From positions 1,354,058 to 1,418,057 of the forward strand of contig VYZB01000119.1 of NCBI GenBank assembly GCA_013397455.1: a stretch of 64,000 nucleotides of DNA, read 5' to 3'. This DNA is from Crotophaga sulcirostris (lineage: Eukaryota; Chordata; Aves; Cuculiformes; Crotophagidae). This document shows, piece by piece, positions 51,491 through 64,000 of this stretch; the stretch's first letter is position 1, and each line of letters starts with the position of its first letter. The notes below the pieces were generated by a model. It worked only from the letters and a program-made list of their open reading frames with translations, was not told the origin of the DNA and made no database searches. A program made the position numbers and the translations under genes.

Positions 51491-53329
51491 ATTATTAAAT
51501 AAGCTGTGCAAGCATGTCCAAGAAAGTAAGAAATTAGTATCTCTGCCTTGAACCAGTCAGGGGAAGTGCAGCACCTGCCTGTTCAGACATTTCAGCCTCA
51601 ATTTTAGGGCTACAGTTCCTGACCTTCCCTTTAGGTCCAGCTGCAACAGATGCCAGACCGCACATTTCAGAAGGGCACAAGGGGAGATGACATCGTCATG
51701 GAAATCAGACTTGCAGGTCACCTAGCAAGGTCAGGACAACACCTACACTAATGAAAGCAGAACTGTGTGTACCACCACCCTTAATTCTTAAAGGTGCCTA
51801 AAATGTCAGTGGAAACATCTAAGCAAATAATACCAGGCACAGAACCTGAAACTGAGGCTGAGATGAGAAGCAATTTCAAAGAACAAGATGCACAGGAAAA
51901 AAATTTTCCCAAAAGTAGAGTACATTTGAAAGCAGTACTAATCCTAATCCTAAAAAATAACACACAATGAGGAAGACAGAAACTTCCCATAGGAGCCAGT
52001 TTCATCTAAAATACTCTCTACCAATGAAGCCAAAATACATTTTTCAAAACAGGTTTCACTTTGGACAACCCAAAGAGAAGACCCAGTGATTAAAGCCAGC
52101 CTGCAAATAAGTGCTGAGGTACAAGGAACTTGCCTAGCGTACTTGAGCAACTCAGGGCCACAGAAACAAAGGGCCAAGCAAGCCAAGGTGACACCAAGTG
52201 TGTATGCAGAGGACAGGCCTACATCCAGGAAACCAGGACTTCCTTACCGCAAAAAAAGGGTCCTGAATGACAAACAGGCAAGGCTAGAGCCAGCAAGGGT
52301 AGGAACCTGGGCAAACCAGGGGAGGCAGGGTAGCAGGGGAGGAGACAGTGTGGGCAGCCTGGTGGCACTGCTGTGATGCGTTCCTGGCAGACACGGACTC
52401 AGAGCACATTGCTCAGAATGAGCCCCACATCACCAGACCCCCAACTACTCCTGCCTGTTTCATGGCTTCTGTTAGCAGTGGTGATATTGAAACAGAGAAA
52501 TGCATTTTGTTCAAAAGCAGTGTGGGCCAAGAGGAGTAAATTTACAGTAACATATTCCAGCATTTCCAAAATGATATTTTGCCAAGACATCCAGTTCACG
52601 AGAAGTGTCAAAATATTTGGTAGCAGTCTGCTTCGAACTGACACAAAATATAATTATAAAAAAAAAAAGTTGTTTACAACATGGAAAATCTGCCTTTTGG
52701 CCAGCTCTAACTGATAGCCCAATGTCAGCTCAACAGGCATGTGTTACTTTCTTCTATTTTCCCCTTACTGCACAGCTGTAAGAACAAGTTGGTATCTTGC
52801 CTGTTAGATTTCATGTGGTCAATATGAATCTGTCCCCTATTTTCAATCAGCAGAATTAGCAGTCAATCAGTCAAGTTCTTTTCTAACATCATTGCAAAAA
52901 ATGCAAAAGGTTCATATTTATTTTATAGTTTTACAGCAGCTAGGCTACCTTTAGAGATTCATTTCTTTCTTTCATGCTTTACAGCACTCCCTGAAAGATT
53001 AGTAATATCATCTAGGCAGGAGCAATAAAACTCCAGGACCCTTTACCACATGCAACTCTGTCTGATACCAAATCAAGTTTGTCAAGTGAAATATAAATTG
53101 AAGAAAGAAGTGGCGTGAGAAGCGGAATCAACTTCATCTCAGTTATACTCATACCACCAATGTCAATTTATTACATCCCTACCAGGCTAAACCAAGTGTT
53201 TCTTCCGAAAGATGCAAAAGTAGAAGTACCGCTTTGGATCTGAAACTAGACTGACACAGGGGTCTGTATCTGTTTTTAAAATTACATAGCTATATACTTT
53301 CTAACTCTAAATCAGTCTTTTTTTTAAAT

Positions 53330-53620
53330 AATGTCTATCCTTTCTGTTCAAAGCCATCTAAAAGAAGATTTAATAAGACTGACCGAAATTTGGATAGAGG
53401 AGGAATAACAGACTGATTTTAATCCTACTATTAGTCAATTAAAAGATTCTAGATGAAAGACTGCTGATAAACTAATAGTCTTTTCAGTCCTTGTCTCCGA
53501 TTCCCCGGATCTTGTGGGAGAATTAAATGTGAATTACAGCCACAGTCTAGTGGTTGCACCAGACATTTGTTTTACAGACACTGTTGAAAAGAAACATTTA
53601 CTTCAGCAAACTAATTCTGT
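53330..53620. promoter_or_regulatory. possible conserved non-coding element with inverted repeat
   Basis: Non-repetitive block with an inverted repeat, actattagt at 53427-53435 and its reverse complement actaatagt at 53471-53479, and a CAATTAAAAG motif between the arms. No ORF of interest. Listed as a candidate regulatory block on motif content only. Confidence 0.18.
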
Positions 53621-54189
53621 GGACTTCTGAACACTGAAATGCACCAAGAAAAGATCTTCTCACTCAAAGTAAGACACTTCATGTCATTCTGACACTACTA
53701 AGAGCACTTAATATGAACATACTCTGTAGCCTCTGACATGTTGTCAAAGAAGGGGAAAATATTTTAGTGCAATTGAGAATTGAATTCACAATGTATTAAA
53801 ACAAACAAGAACGAAATCAAACTGCCATCAGAAGACTGACTTACATAAAACTCCTAACGGACAGAACACAAACATTACTCATTATTGCTGTTTGAATGCC
53901 ATGATGTACATGCCAATCTCCATCCTTCAGGATGGACCTGCTGCAAAATATTTACTTTGTTGCCCCTCTTGAAGATTTCTGCTTGTTGCCAAGCAGAATT
54001 TCAAAGCTTTTCCCTGACAACTGTCACATAGCCACCTCCTGCCAATAAGGCTGTCCAAAAGGATATAGTGGTCAAAGCATTTTGTCTTCAGCTCACACTA
54101 CCACTTGCTGCCTAGTATTGTTCAGTTACTTGCTCTTGTAAACCGTTCTTCATATTCAAAAGCTAAATCACTTCTTCCTTAACACACAG

Positions 54190-54960
54190 AAGTCCGGGGG
54201 GACCAGAACTCAGTATGCCTCCAAACAAATAAATTTATTAAAACATATATTACTCATTAACACCTATGTTAAAAATTACTGGTTACCTATAGCCAAAAAT
54301 CTCATTGAAATGGGGCCCCAGCCTTCCAGACATGGTACCTTCCAAATAATGAAATGACAACTTAATAATGCAGAATGAGGTCTGAAACACATAAAACTCC
54401 TGTCCCTAAGAGAGAGGCTCTGCTGTGCCCAAGTCGTAGGGCTGATGGACACATCATCATCAACATGTTGCATATGTTATGAGGCCAACCATAAGTTCCT
54501 GGCTCCAAGGAGGTATGTTTTAGTATTTAGTAAGGTTCACAAGTGCACATTCTCCCCCAACCCAGAACATCTGACCAAAAGCCTGTCTTTCACACGCCCA
54601 ACTGCCAGTGTCCTCTGGCGCACTGATCAAGTGATAGCGAGCAACAGCACTTGGTTGTTGACAGAGGCACATTCCTGTTGGGCTATGGTGTGCCCACCCA
54701 CTACATGGTTAGGTATCATATCACACACGCAGCACAGGGTAGAGGATGATAGTGTTTAGGGAGAGGTACATTTGCTCCCACGTAAGAATTCCCCACAACG
54801 TGATTAACTGCAACCACCAGGCAGGCTCCACAGCACATTGTCCCCACTGAATAGGTTGTGAGCCTGGCCTCACATGCTGCCTTACAGCCAAGTCTTTATG
54901 CAAACTGAGAAACTGATCATCAGTGACAGTGATATGTGCTTCAATAGCCAATTCCCCATG
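54190..54960 (-). other. unassigned segment with minus-strand poly-A signal
   Basis: On the minus strand two ORFs (54721-54951 and 54276-54473) are followed by AATAAA at 54234-54239 and then a segment reading TGAGTTCTGGTCCCCCCGGA. That order, a decayed coding-like region, then AATAAA, then a G/T- and C-rich stretch, is what one sees at the 3' end of a retrotransposon, an LTR or a polyadenylated transcript. I cannot match it to a family, and no second copy of the right-hand sequence was seen, so an LTR pair is not supported. Confidence 0.15.
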
Positions 54961-55419
54961 AGTGCCTAATAAAACAGATTACACCCTAATAAACGTGTTT
55001 CCTGCAGGTTTAAGTGATGAACTCTATGATCTATTAGACTTGTCTTATAATACATACAATTTTTCTTGGTAACCGTGGAAATTTCTAAAGAATTGGCAGC
55101 ATCTGCGCCTGCAGTATTAAAGAAATCTACTTTTTACTGAAGGAATTTTGTAAAACTTAATACCAGCCTTGAATATAAAATACTAGATTTCATATTCTCT
55201 GTGAATATGTATTAAAAATATTCAGAACAAACACTTATAATCATTAAGAAAATGAAACCATTAAATACTCCTCAAACATTATAACAAATCATGTCAAGCT
55301 GCAGTTTTGTACTATATTTTCTAGCTATTTTATCTGTTTCAGTTATACATTCACAGCACATAATATATTCTATGTTATTCCTCCAAGTTTCTAATACTTA
55401 TGTATATTGATCACTAAAG

Positions 55420-55720
55420 GAAAGTTTTAACATACAGCTGCTTTTAGTTAGCATCTGTCAGAAATCAAGAGATTAATGAATCTGGTGCTGAGTAGCAGAT
55501 CCAAACCTCACAAAGCTCCACTAATGTTTTGATCAGTCTGGAGCAAAAGAGCATTTAAGAATCTCTCTGACAGCCAGAGGGAGAGAAATAATCATTTTGA
55601 ATGAAAAATCTAAATTCTCTCAACTGGTAGCGAAAGGGCACTGAATATTGATTCAGGGCTCTAATAAGCTCAGAAGTTCAAAGCAAGCACTGGAAGGCAA
55701 ATATTCCCTCCTCTTCCTTC
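55420..55720. promoter_or_regulatory. possible conserved non-coding element
   Basis: Unique, non-repetitive AT-leaning block with motifs such as GATTAATGAATC, TAATCATT and TATTGATTC, typical of homeodomain- or forkhead-type site clusters. It contains no ORF above chance length. The evidence is compositional only. Confidence 0.15.
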
Positions 55721-57942
55721 AGACAAATCTGTAGTACTACCACAAGGTAGGATTTCACTTGGTTCTAAATATATAGCATTATAAAAGGGTTCTGAAAGCA
55801 GTCCTGCAATCTCTTTCTCTCCCCCCGCCTTTTTAAGCTGACAAATTTAACATCAACTAAATTTCAACCCAGAGCAGTACTTTAAAGTGATTTACATCTA
55901 AATGAATAGGTTTCTGTCTCCCTTTGGTTTTCAGAAATTATGCAATTGACTTTTTCTTTTTTTTACTAAACCAGACTAATCCGAGATTAATGTTCAGCTA
56001 AAGCTCATCTTTCATTCCTCCCAACGATGCCAGAGACATTAATGACAATGTTAGGAGTCAGCTTTGCAGAGGATTTCAGATACCACAGCACTGTAGGAGA
56101 GTTACTCATGGAAAGCAGAAAGGGACCTTTTCATATTTTTGTAAATCACTCACCAAATAGTCCTTCCCCAGCAGATGGTGGGGCAGGTCACACTAAGAAA
56201 GTTAAGGAAGAAAGTCTTTTAGTGATAGTTTTGCCTAATTAAGGACTTGCAGATGTGACATAATAATCAGAGGAGGGTTTCTAGTAGTTTGCTTTCCAGG
56301 CTGTAACTCAAAAGAGATGAGAGCGCAATGCCTCTATCTGCATTAACTATGGAGACTTCCTGGTGACAGCAAGGAGGCTGCCCCTCCACCTGCTCAGACA
56401 ACTGTGATTTGTTGTTTGCAGCCTCACAAATGGATCACATACACTTAAAACTGAACTGAGCACCTATTAGCAGTGCTGCCAATGCAGGGCTGGGACTGTG
56501 GAGGCCAAGGCTGTAATCTTGGTTATGTTGGTGACCAGGTAAAGCACATTAAAAAGCACTGATGAGAAGGCACCACCTTGGAGTCTTCACTTGCAGTTAA
56601 GTGCCACACCGACAGCTCACAGAGTGATTTCAGGCTGCCTCAGCCTTGTGCAGCCTATGCTCCTCTCCCCTACACCCTGGTCATCATACGGGGGGACTTC
56701 ATGCTGCTTTAGATCTGCTGCTTTTTCAGTAAAGTGTGCATTTCTGGCCATCACTGCCTGAAGTCCAATTATCCTTATCCAACACTCACTCCCATCCCTT
56801 TGGTCATTTGTGACAGACACCGGCCTCAGCCTCCCCATCCCCTCAAGAAGGTACACACATCCCTCTTCATACCATCCAGAAGCTGCCACTCTCCCTGTCG
56901 AGAGGGCATTTACTCTCATCGCTTCGAGACACCCACCTACATACATATCCCTCATCCTGCCCTGTCTGTCAGGGTGGTGACCTGCCACTACTCAGATCAG
57001 TACCCCAAACACTGAAGTCTAAAATACTATTCAGTGAGGAAGATCCTAGAGGCAGGGTGTGAAGAGCACAGGTATCACTTTGTAAGCAACAAAGCACGAT
57101 GGAGTTCTTCATGTCAGTCAGGTCTCCAGCCACTACATGTCAAATAAAAAAGAGCAACGTGTGGCTCTAGCACCCTCTTTTCCTCCCACTCTCATGCTCT
57201 GTGAGGCTGTCTGCATCCACCATCCAACCAGAAAGTTAATGTCCCGGAAAAGACTAGCTGGTGATTGAAGTGCACAGTTAGAACCTTCCCTGACCACACC
57301 AAATGCCTGTCTCAGAATGAAGCATCAAAAATTACTTCTCAGAATACACCAGGTGATTGACAGACAATGTAAAGCTTTTGCCCCATATCTTCCTTACTTT
57401 AGTGTAAAAGCTCTATGTACTAACAATTGACTCATTATTTTCTCTCACAAAGAAAAAAACCCTAAAGATTTCAAAGGAAAAACAAGTCCTCTTATTACAG
57501 CCCTGCCAATCCAGCCAGGTATGACAAGGCCAGTATTTCAACAGATCATCTGAGCATTGCTGAATTGCTGACTGTTGTCAGAATGCCTTTTTCTCCACTC
57601 TGCCTCCCTTTCTCTCCTGCAGTAAAAAGTCTGATTGTTTTCAATTGCCAAAATACTAAAACCTGCAGCTCGATCTCTATGGGAGACTCATTATGGCTGT
57701 CATTAGATGGTCTTTGATCTTCAGGAAAGAGAAACTATCTGGACTTATATGCTTGTAATTAGGGCACCATTGTTGCAAGTTACCAAAAAGGAGGTCGATT
57801 AGCTCTATTATTCTCTTCAGTTGAAATCTGGAAAACAAACCCCGCACTAAGCATGAATAAATGGTTCTGCTTTTGTTCTTTAAGGGACTGAACGCATACA
57901 TAAAAACACACTTTCTTAACCTAGATCTCTCAAACACGTCTT

Positions 57943-57972
57943 TCATACACCTCAAGGTAATGAGGTGTATGA
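57943..57972. repeat. perfect 12-bp inverted repeat with 6-base loop
   Basis: tcatacacctca at 57943-57954 is matched exactly by tgaggtgtatga at 57961-57972 with the loop aggtaa between them. The flanks do not pair. It is too short for a typical miRNA precursor and shows no transposon context. Confidence 0.9.
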
Positions 57973-60900
57973 CAGAGGATCACTTCCAGTTTTCCCATAT
58001 CTGAAAATCATATTGATCACTTGCTGGTGTATAAGTGTAGATCTGTATTAGTATCTACACACATCTCAAAAAAGAAGGCAGAAGAAAGGGCACATGAAGG
58101 GACAAAATGAAGATTTCATTGATATACACTCAAAAGAGTCACATTATTTATAGGCAGTGGACCTGAGTGTATTCTCAGGAAATCTTTATAATATGCAACA
58201 CCCTCACGTATTCTGCATTTGCATCGATGTTGGGAAGAAGATGCATGAGTGATGTTCCATACGAGTGCAGACCACTATGCCTCATGAACATTCCGTTGCA
58301 GGGTTAAATTTATTAATACAGATAGAGACACTGTGGAGGGGCCACTGGCACCAGCAGAGTTGGAAGAAGGAAGCAGTAACCCGGTGAACTGCTGCACTAG
58401 TATAACTGTGAAATCTCAGCAGTGATGTCCAGAATACAAGTTAGTAGAGGATCTAGTCTTGGGAGTTGCAAATGTATCTCACAGTGCATTTAATCATTAT
58501 TCACATGGATAAATGGGTTGCCTCTTCCTCTTCACCGACTTTTTATATGACAACTGATCTGATTCCAAAAGCACTCAAAACTCTGTGACTATCATATAGA
58601 TCAGACCCTCTTCAGGAAAGTTTTGTTATTTGCTGCTAAGAGCTGGCCTGAGGTTCTTTCTAAGACATCTATTTAACTCTCCCTACCTGTAGCAGGACTA
58701 TTAGGTTTCATGGTCCCTAAGTTAATTCATGTGTGTCTGGTAGGCACATTGGCTACTTTGCTGTCTGTGTGCAGAGCTGGGTACTTTAACAAAGCACTCA
58801 ATTACATTAAAAACCCCAACTATTTATTACTAGACCACAATCAGCAGAAAGATCAGCAGTAGATAGTTAAAGATTCTCTGTTCAAAAGGATTTGGGATTG
58901 GGAATTTGGTCTGGTCAATGTCTGCGACTCAGCTGGAGAGGAGGGGAAGCACTTTCCCACCACGGACGGCATCCTTACTGTTTGGGAAGCTTTAGAACTG
59001 ACATGCATGTCCCACTCCTGCTACCTTTGTCCTCTCCTGGTAGTCACCATGTTTCACACCGCAGACCCCAGACAGACTCTGGTGATGCAGTGCAGTCACA
59101 CCTTTACATCCAGAAAGTGTCAGGCTCAACTCTGGCTGCCAGCATCTCCCTCTCTGCACAGCATGACATAGCTCACAGACCAGCATGCGGTTCCCAATAT
59201 GTCTATTGTTATAAGTCACAGCCCTCTGTGCATCAAGGAAGTCACAGGTTTGGGCAAGTGAGGAGAAGAGACTATTGAATCTTATGTCACTGAAACAGGA
59301 TATTAATTATTGTAGAAGACACAGCAGGGACTGGGGATAAAGGACTGAAAGGAACAGCTGAGTTACTAGGATCCATTCCCTGCTGCTACCAGTACCTTGT
59401 CACATCTCTTTCTTCATCTGAACACAATCTTATCAAGAATAATTAGATTCTGGGAGGGTTGAGACATTTTTTGGGTGCATTGGCCCAAATCCACAGAAAA
59501 TTGACATGAATGGATGTGTCTTGTACCTAGTAAACAGTAAGGCACACAGCATGCTGCCAAGTGCATATGCTGTCTACCTATAGTTGAATATAGTTGTTTG
59601 GAAAAAATACTTGCCCAATCCCCAACTATAGCATGAATATCAGGGTGAAAATGAGAGGGAAGCACTACCCATATAAACCAGGCAGAAATGACCCCCTTAC
59701 ATGTCTGTTAACAGAAAAAAAAAATAAATCTTACTACTAGGACTATCACAGGTTAAAACCTACATGCACCTTAGACAATGACTGCATCTTCCCGAGCTAG
59801 ATGCTGTCTGGACAAATACAGCCTTAGCTTTGCAATGTCTGCTTTACACTTTCTTACAGTCTAGTTAGCTTTAGGATCTAGCCTCAGGCTTGGACTTCAC
59901 AATCAGCAATTTCCAGTCTAAGTATCCTAGTAAACATTAAGGGGCACAGAGCTTAGAGGAGGAAAAGGCATATGTGGGCAAAGCCCAGGAACCAAACAAT
60001 CTTGAAACTCAGTCTCAGCTCTGATTCATTTTCAGATTTTCCTTTGCAATGTCTCATCTGCTACATATTATGAGGGGCGGTGGAATCAATTTATACAAGG
60101 CCCAGGATATGGATTAACTGCTCTCTGATGACAGGCAGCAGCTGGCATTTAAAGAACAGTAGCTCTACCTACCAATTTGTAAAGCCCTGATTGAAAGGAT
60201 ACTATCTGAAACAAAAACTAAGCTATGGTGTAACAGTTGGGCACAGGAGGCAGAGATGTATGTCTTTGCCATAGCAGGGGTTTTAACTTTAACTTCTTGA
60301 ACATTTCATTCTTTGTTAATGCCTTGCTTGAGACAACCACTTTCTTCTTTGTTTGTCCATCTGCAATTTTGCAGAGAAAGAAAAACGATCAGTAGCTTTT
60401 CTTTCATCACATACTTCACATGAAACTAACTTCCCTGAATTCTCCTAGCACATACAATGTCCCTGCTGCTGCAAGATAAAATGTGTCACTGCTCCATCTG
60501 CTACTCATTTGCTGGTGAGTCTGTACAGCAACATGCTGCTGAGCAGAATATTCCGGAAAAGAAGAAACTGTGCAGCCCAACAGATCTGGCTTTGACTGAG
60601 CTAGGGCCAGGTCTCTTTAATCATTTTGCTGTGCTGCTTACAGTACTTGGTGGAACATTAGGACTGCCTCCCCAGTTCAATATTTAATGATACAGTCATA
60701 CAGTAGTTAGACAACTCTTCAGTTGGTGCAGAAATAGAGAAACAGGCAGCAGAACGTTCTTAATGCTAAATGATTCCTTATTTCAGAAGTGCTCCGATAT
60801 TCATAGGCAGAAGTCCTTAGTCTGGGGGCAAGGAGTGATGACAATACAGGTGCAGAATGTACCCAGTTGTCCCCCTCCTCTGTACTGTGTTAAAGCTGTA

Positions 60901-62609
60901 TGAGAAGATGCAGAAACTGTAAGACACGGTAGTGAGACATTGCCAGCTACTTTAGATTCCTATCTAGTGTCTGCTTACCACGGGGAAGTCTTACCCCATG
61001 CTTTGGGGGAAAAATCTGCCCCTCAACATCAACCATGGGGCAAAAATTCAGCAGAACACGGAAAGAGATGCGTAGCCTCTGGACACACTCAGTGGGGGCT
61101 TCCCACCACACACAGAGATTCTGCAGGAGGCTGGGTGGATCTACCAATATTCTAGCAACAGCCAGGGAAATCTCCCAGGGACCAGCTCTACCCTAGAGGA
61201 GAAGTGCTTGTTTTCTTCTCTGGGCTTGCCCTGCCTGGCGCTGATCCACTAATGGAGGTAGGTAAACCTAAAGAAGCTGGGGTGTCCCATCATCTCTCAG
61301 TCAGGTACAAAGACCCCGTTAATATCACCTGGAATGGCCCCCACTGAAATCAGCCCCATCAATGTCCCATCGGCTCAGTCAAAAACAAACCATGACAAAT
61401 GCATCTCCCCTTAACCTCTCACACCCTGCTCAGCACCAGGGAGCACCTCTGGCAGCCCAGCTCACTACTCAGCACTTATTCCATCTTCCATGTTCTCACC
61501 ACAGTGCCCCTTCACAGCCCCGCCACTCCTGGGTGTTCCAAGATGTCTGAACCCACAGAGCCCTTACTCAGACCCAACCACTGTAAGAAAATCACCTTCT
61601 CTTCAGAGGATAGATTGGAGAAGCAAAATAAATAATTTTTCCAGTCAGGTCATTCAAGTCTGACTGACTCTTCAGGCAGGTGCACCTGCGTAAAAGCTGC
61701 TCCATTACTTAGGGCCTGGGAAGGCCTCTGGTATCCCAAGAGCTCCCAACATGCTTTTCCCCACAAAGGCAGCAATACCCTTAGGACTGTGTCCTCTTTA
61801 TACCAAATTAACTAGAAGCCACACATTTGAAAAAAAAGTTTCCTAATAGCCATCTCTTTTAAAGTATATTTTTAAGATTTAAAAACAAAGAGGTCAATCT
61901 CTAAACATAAATGTTATTATATTTTTCAAAATAATTGAGGGGAGGAAATCATGATTGTTTGCATTTCATTTTCATTTTTCAAACCAGCTGCAACCAAAGA
62001 AACGCCTGATCTCTATTGAATTACAATCTGCCTTTGAACTCTTAATGTACATCTCTTTCCTGTACTTTACATAAATAATGTTGTTATAGTACATGCCCAG
62101 TCACAAAGGATACACAGACAGACAGATACAAGAAAAATGGAGAAACTGAAAGCAAGGTGATAAGATTTTCAAGACAGAAACACAATTTTCTACTTATCAT
62201 TGCCTAAGGATAACACCATTTGAAGCACAAAGACATGCAGCAGCTTGTGTTTGATGAAAAGGTTACTAAAAAAGAAGAGAAGAAGAAATTATGACATTCC
62301 CCCCCACTCTCTCCAATTTGAGTCACAGAAGAAACCAAACATGCCTAAAGGGGAAGCAAGACAGTTGCCTTAAGATATTTTCTGAAATTCAAGTTTTTGC
62401 TGAACAACTATGTGACGAAGTTACAGACCAGGTTGAAGTTGATAACACAGGATCTTTAAATTTAAAAAGTCTGGTTTCTAAGACATCTGGTAAGGAAGAG
62501 CCCTAAAAGGCAATTGTCAAGAGAGGCTATTACAGAACACTACAATTTCATTACAAACCTGACAATCTGACAAATGCAAACATCCTTCACCAATAGAGAA
62601 GTGTGAATA

Positions 62610-62629
62610 ACTGATCTTTTTAGATCAGT
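62610..62629. repeat. 8-bp inverted repeat with T4 loop
   Basis: actgatct and agatcagt flank four T. The sequence just right of it, CAGTGGTCAGCC, loosely resembles the terminal motif of hAT-type DNA transposons, but no matching opposite end was found. Confidence 0.6.
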
Positions 62630-62703
62630 GGTCAGCCGGGGAGAGAAAAAATACTTTAAGGAGACCTGAAGCAATTTATTGGAAAAAAATTTAAAATATT
62701 TTT

Positions 62704-62738
62704 ACACATATATAAACGTGTATGTGTGTATATATATT
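62704..62738. repeat. TA/TG dinucleotide tract
   Basis: Alternating acacatatata and tgtgtgtatatata units. Simple repeat. Confidence 0.85.
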
Positions 62739-64000
62739 CAATAAGTGGTAACAATTTGTTTTGCCTTGAACTACTCATTTCGACCCAAAATTATTTTGTT
62801 TCAGTTTGTAGTATTTCAGATAACAGCAAAAGTAGAAGTTGCCAGCTGCACACTATCACAAAACCAGCAAGATCTCATATCTGCTAATTTAGCTAGGGAA
62901 AGAGAAATCTAGAAAGAAAAGCAAAATCTGGAGACATATTCTTTTTCTACCCAGCTCAGAACACAATTTCAAATCTGTTTATCAGGATAGCTTTTTAAAC
63001 ACCAAGATCTCTCTGGACCAAGTCAGTTCTTTTTCAATCGGTCCACTTTGTAATCAACACTAGAAAACATTTCTCAAGTCATTCCTGCAACATCAATTTT
63101 AAACAAAAAATCAATATGCCTGATGATATGCAATCTCTTATTGTAGTTCTCTTTATGAAATAGTTACATAGTACTTAGAGGGAGGGTGTGAAGTAACTTT
63201 ATAGCTCAGAGGTTCAAGCATTCACATGGCATACAAGAACTATCCAAGATATTTTACCATTGCTATAGTAAATACCAGGCTTGAAAAACTGAGCCTAATT
63301 CTAATCAGAACTTCCCAGCTTGAAAATTTCCTTTATTTAAATTTAACTCGATTCAAAGCAAAATATCTATGTATAAATCCCAACCTTTTGAAATGGCTCC
63401 ACTGCTGTCACTGTACATGGAGTTGCTGCAAGACAAACAAAGAAATCTCAATCTTGATCCAGAATCAGGACCACAAGCCTGTTTTGCAAGGCCTTGCCAT
63501 CCTGAAAGCAACCTTGGCCACAGCTGAAAGTTTAGCTATACCCTCCAGTGAGGACTGATACCATGAAGTTACTCTCCTTGTCCTAGATCTCATGACTGCT
63601 TCAATGTGCTGCTTCCAGCTCTTCTGCAGTTATATTGTGATTTAACAGGCTCCTCCAAACCCTCCAAGGCAGCAAAAATCCAGCAGCAACTACCTGAAAA
63701 TTTCAAGACTCCATAACAAGGCAGGAGACAAGGCTAACCCTGGTACATTGAACGAACCAGGGCAAACAAATAAAGCTGCTCTGCAAGTCCTAATTGCTCA
63801 TTACCAACATGCAAAGGAGAGCAAATTTGGATAGCTGTAAGCAGCAATCTCTTGATACTATTCCTCCGAGCAATCACCCTTAGTCTTACCCATGGTCAGC
63901 AATTACCAGAGCAGCCTCACCCCCTGTGACACTCCTCTGGGAACTCAAGTTCTAACCACGCTTTCAACCACTTCTCAAAAACTGCACATGGCAGCGAATT

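Larger units (their letters stand above)
43216..54189. other. gene-poor stretch
   Basis: Eleven kilobases without a recognisable gene. ORFs reach about 130 codons (45787-46185 minus, 47505-47891 plus, 50278-50667 plus) but lie in AT-rich sequence on overlapping frames and show no family motifs. Contents seen: a tandem duplication at 45072-45124, a G10 run at 50173-50182, a G/T-rich tract at 51435-51490, and a possible regulatory block at 53330-53620. Confidence 0.4.
54961..64000. other. gene-poor right end
   Basis: No recognisable gene. A 123-codon minus-strand ORF (56617-56988) and a 128-codon plus-strand ORF (58892-59278) have mixed, non-repetitive composition but no motif I can name; both lie within chance expectation. 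Also present are a 12-bp hairpin (57943-57972), an 8-bp inverted repeat (62610-62629), a TA/TG dinucleotide tract (62704-62738) and a possible regulatory block at 55420-55720. Confidence 0.4.

Noticed and set aside
1..64000. Search for tRNA, rRNA, snRNA, CRISPR, operon or prokaryotic promoter features
   Set aside because: None seen. The sequence is vertebrate-type with CR1 repeats, so prokaryotic features are not expected.

Overview
The window looks like vertebrate nuclear DNA, most probably from a bird. The main evidence is a well-preserved 3' fragment of a chicken-repeat-1 (CR1) LINE at about 16083-16590, a much older CR1-X-like fragment on the minus strand at about 28495-29045, very low repeat density otherwise, one CpG island in AT-rich sequence, and no dense coding. 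I see no bacterial, plasmid or phage features, no rRNA or tRNA gene and no CRISPR array.

Layout. Positions 1-14650 are AT-rich and mostly non-coding, with a few exon-like segments that have good splice sites on the minus strand. Positions 14710-16080 are a CpG island, interrupted by an assembly gap (15128-15743) and followed by a short GC-rich minisatellite; this is the only clear promoter-like region. A CR1 element sits at its right edge. From 16.6 kb to the right end lies a long gene-poor stretch, either intron or intergenic. It holds another cluster of exon-like segments on the minus strand (22975-25936), the old CR1, one MIR/CORE-SINE-like remnant (43010-43215), simple repeats, and several AT-rich blocks rich in TAATTA motifs that could be conserved regulatory DNA.

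Gene content. I could not name any gene. The best candidate is a minus-strand transcription unit starting in the CpG island. A possible first exon ends in ATG at 14652-14654 before a GTAAGG donor. Segments 13267-13372, 11681-11790 and 3554-3654 all have plausible splice sites and keep one reading frame open when joined to that ATG. A second minus-strand cluster (25879-25936, 25049-25117, 22975-23080) contains an ATG in a strong Kozak context. Both models are inference from splice-site shape and reading frame only; transcript data are needed. Most ORFs of 60-140 codons here have the length expected by chance in 64 kb of DNA of this composition.

I did not find a convincing new biological system. 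The observations most worth checking are the frame-consistent multi-exon model running left from the CpG island, the 22.9-25.9 kb exon chain, a perfect 12-bp hairpin at 57943-57972, and the TAATTA-rich blocks.
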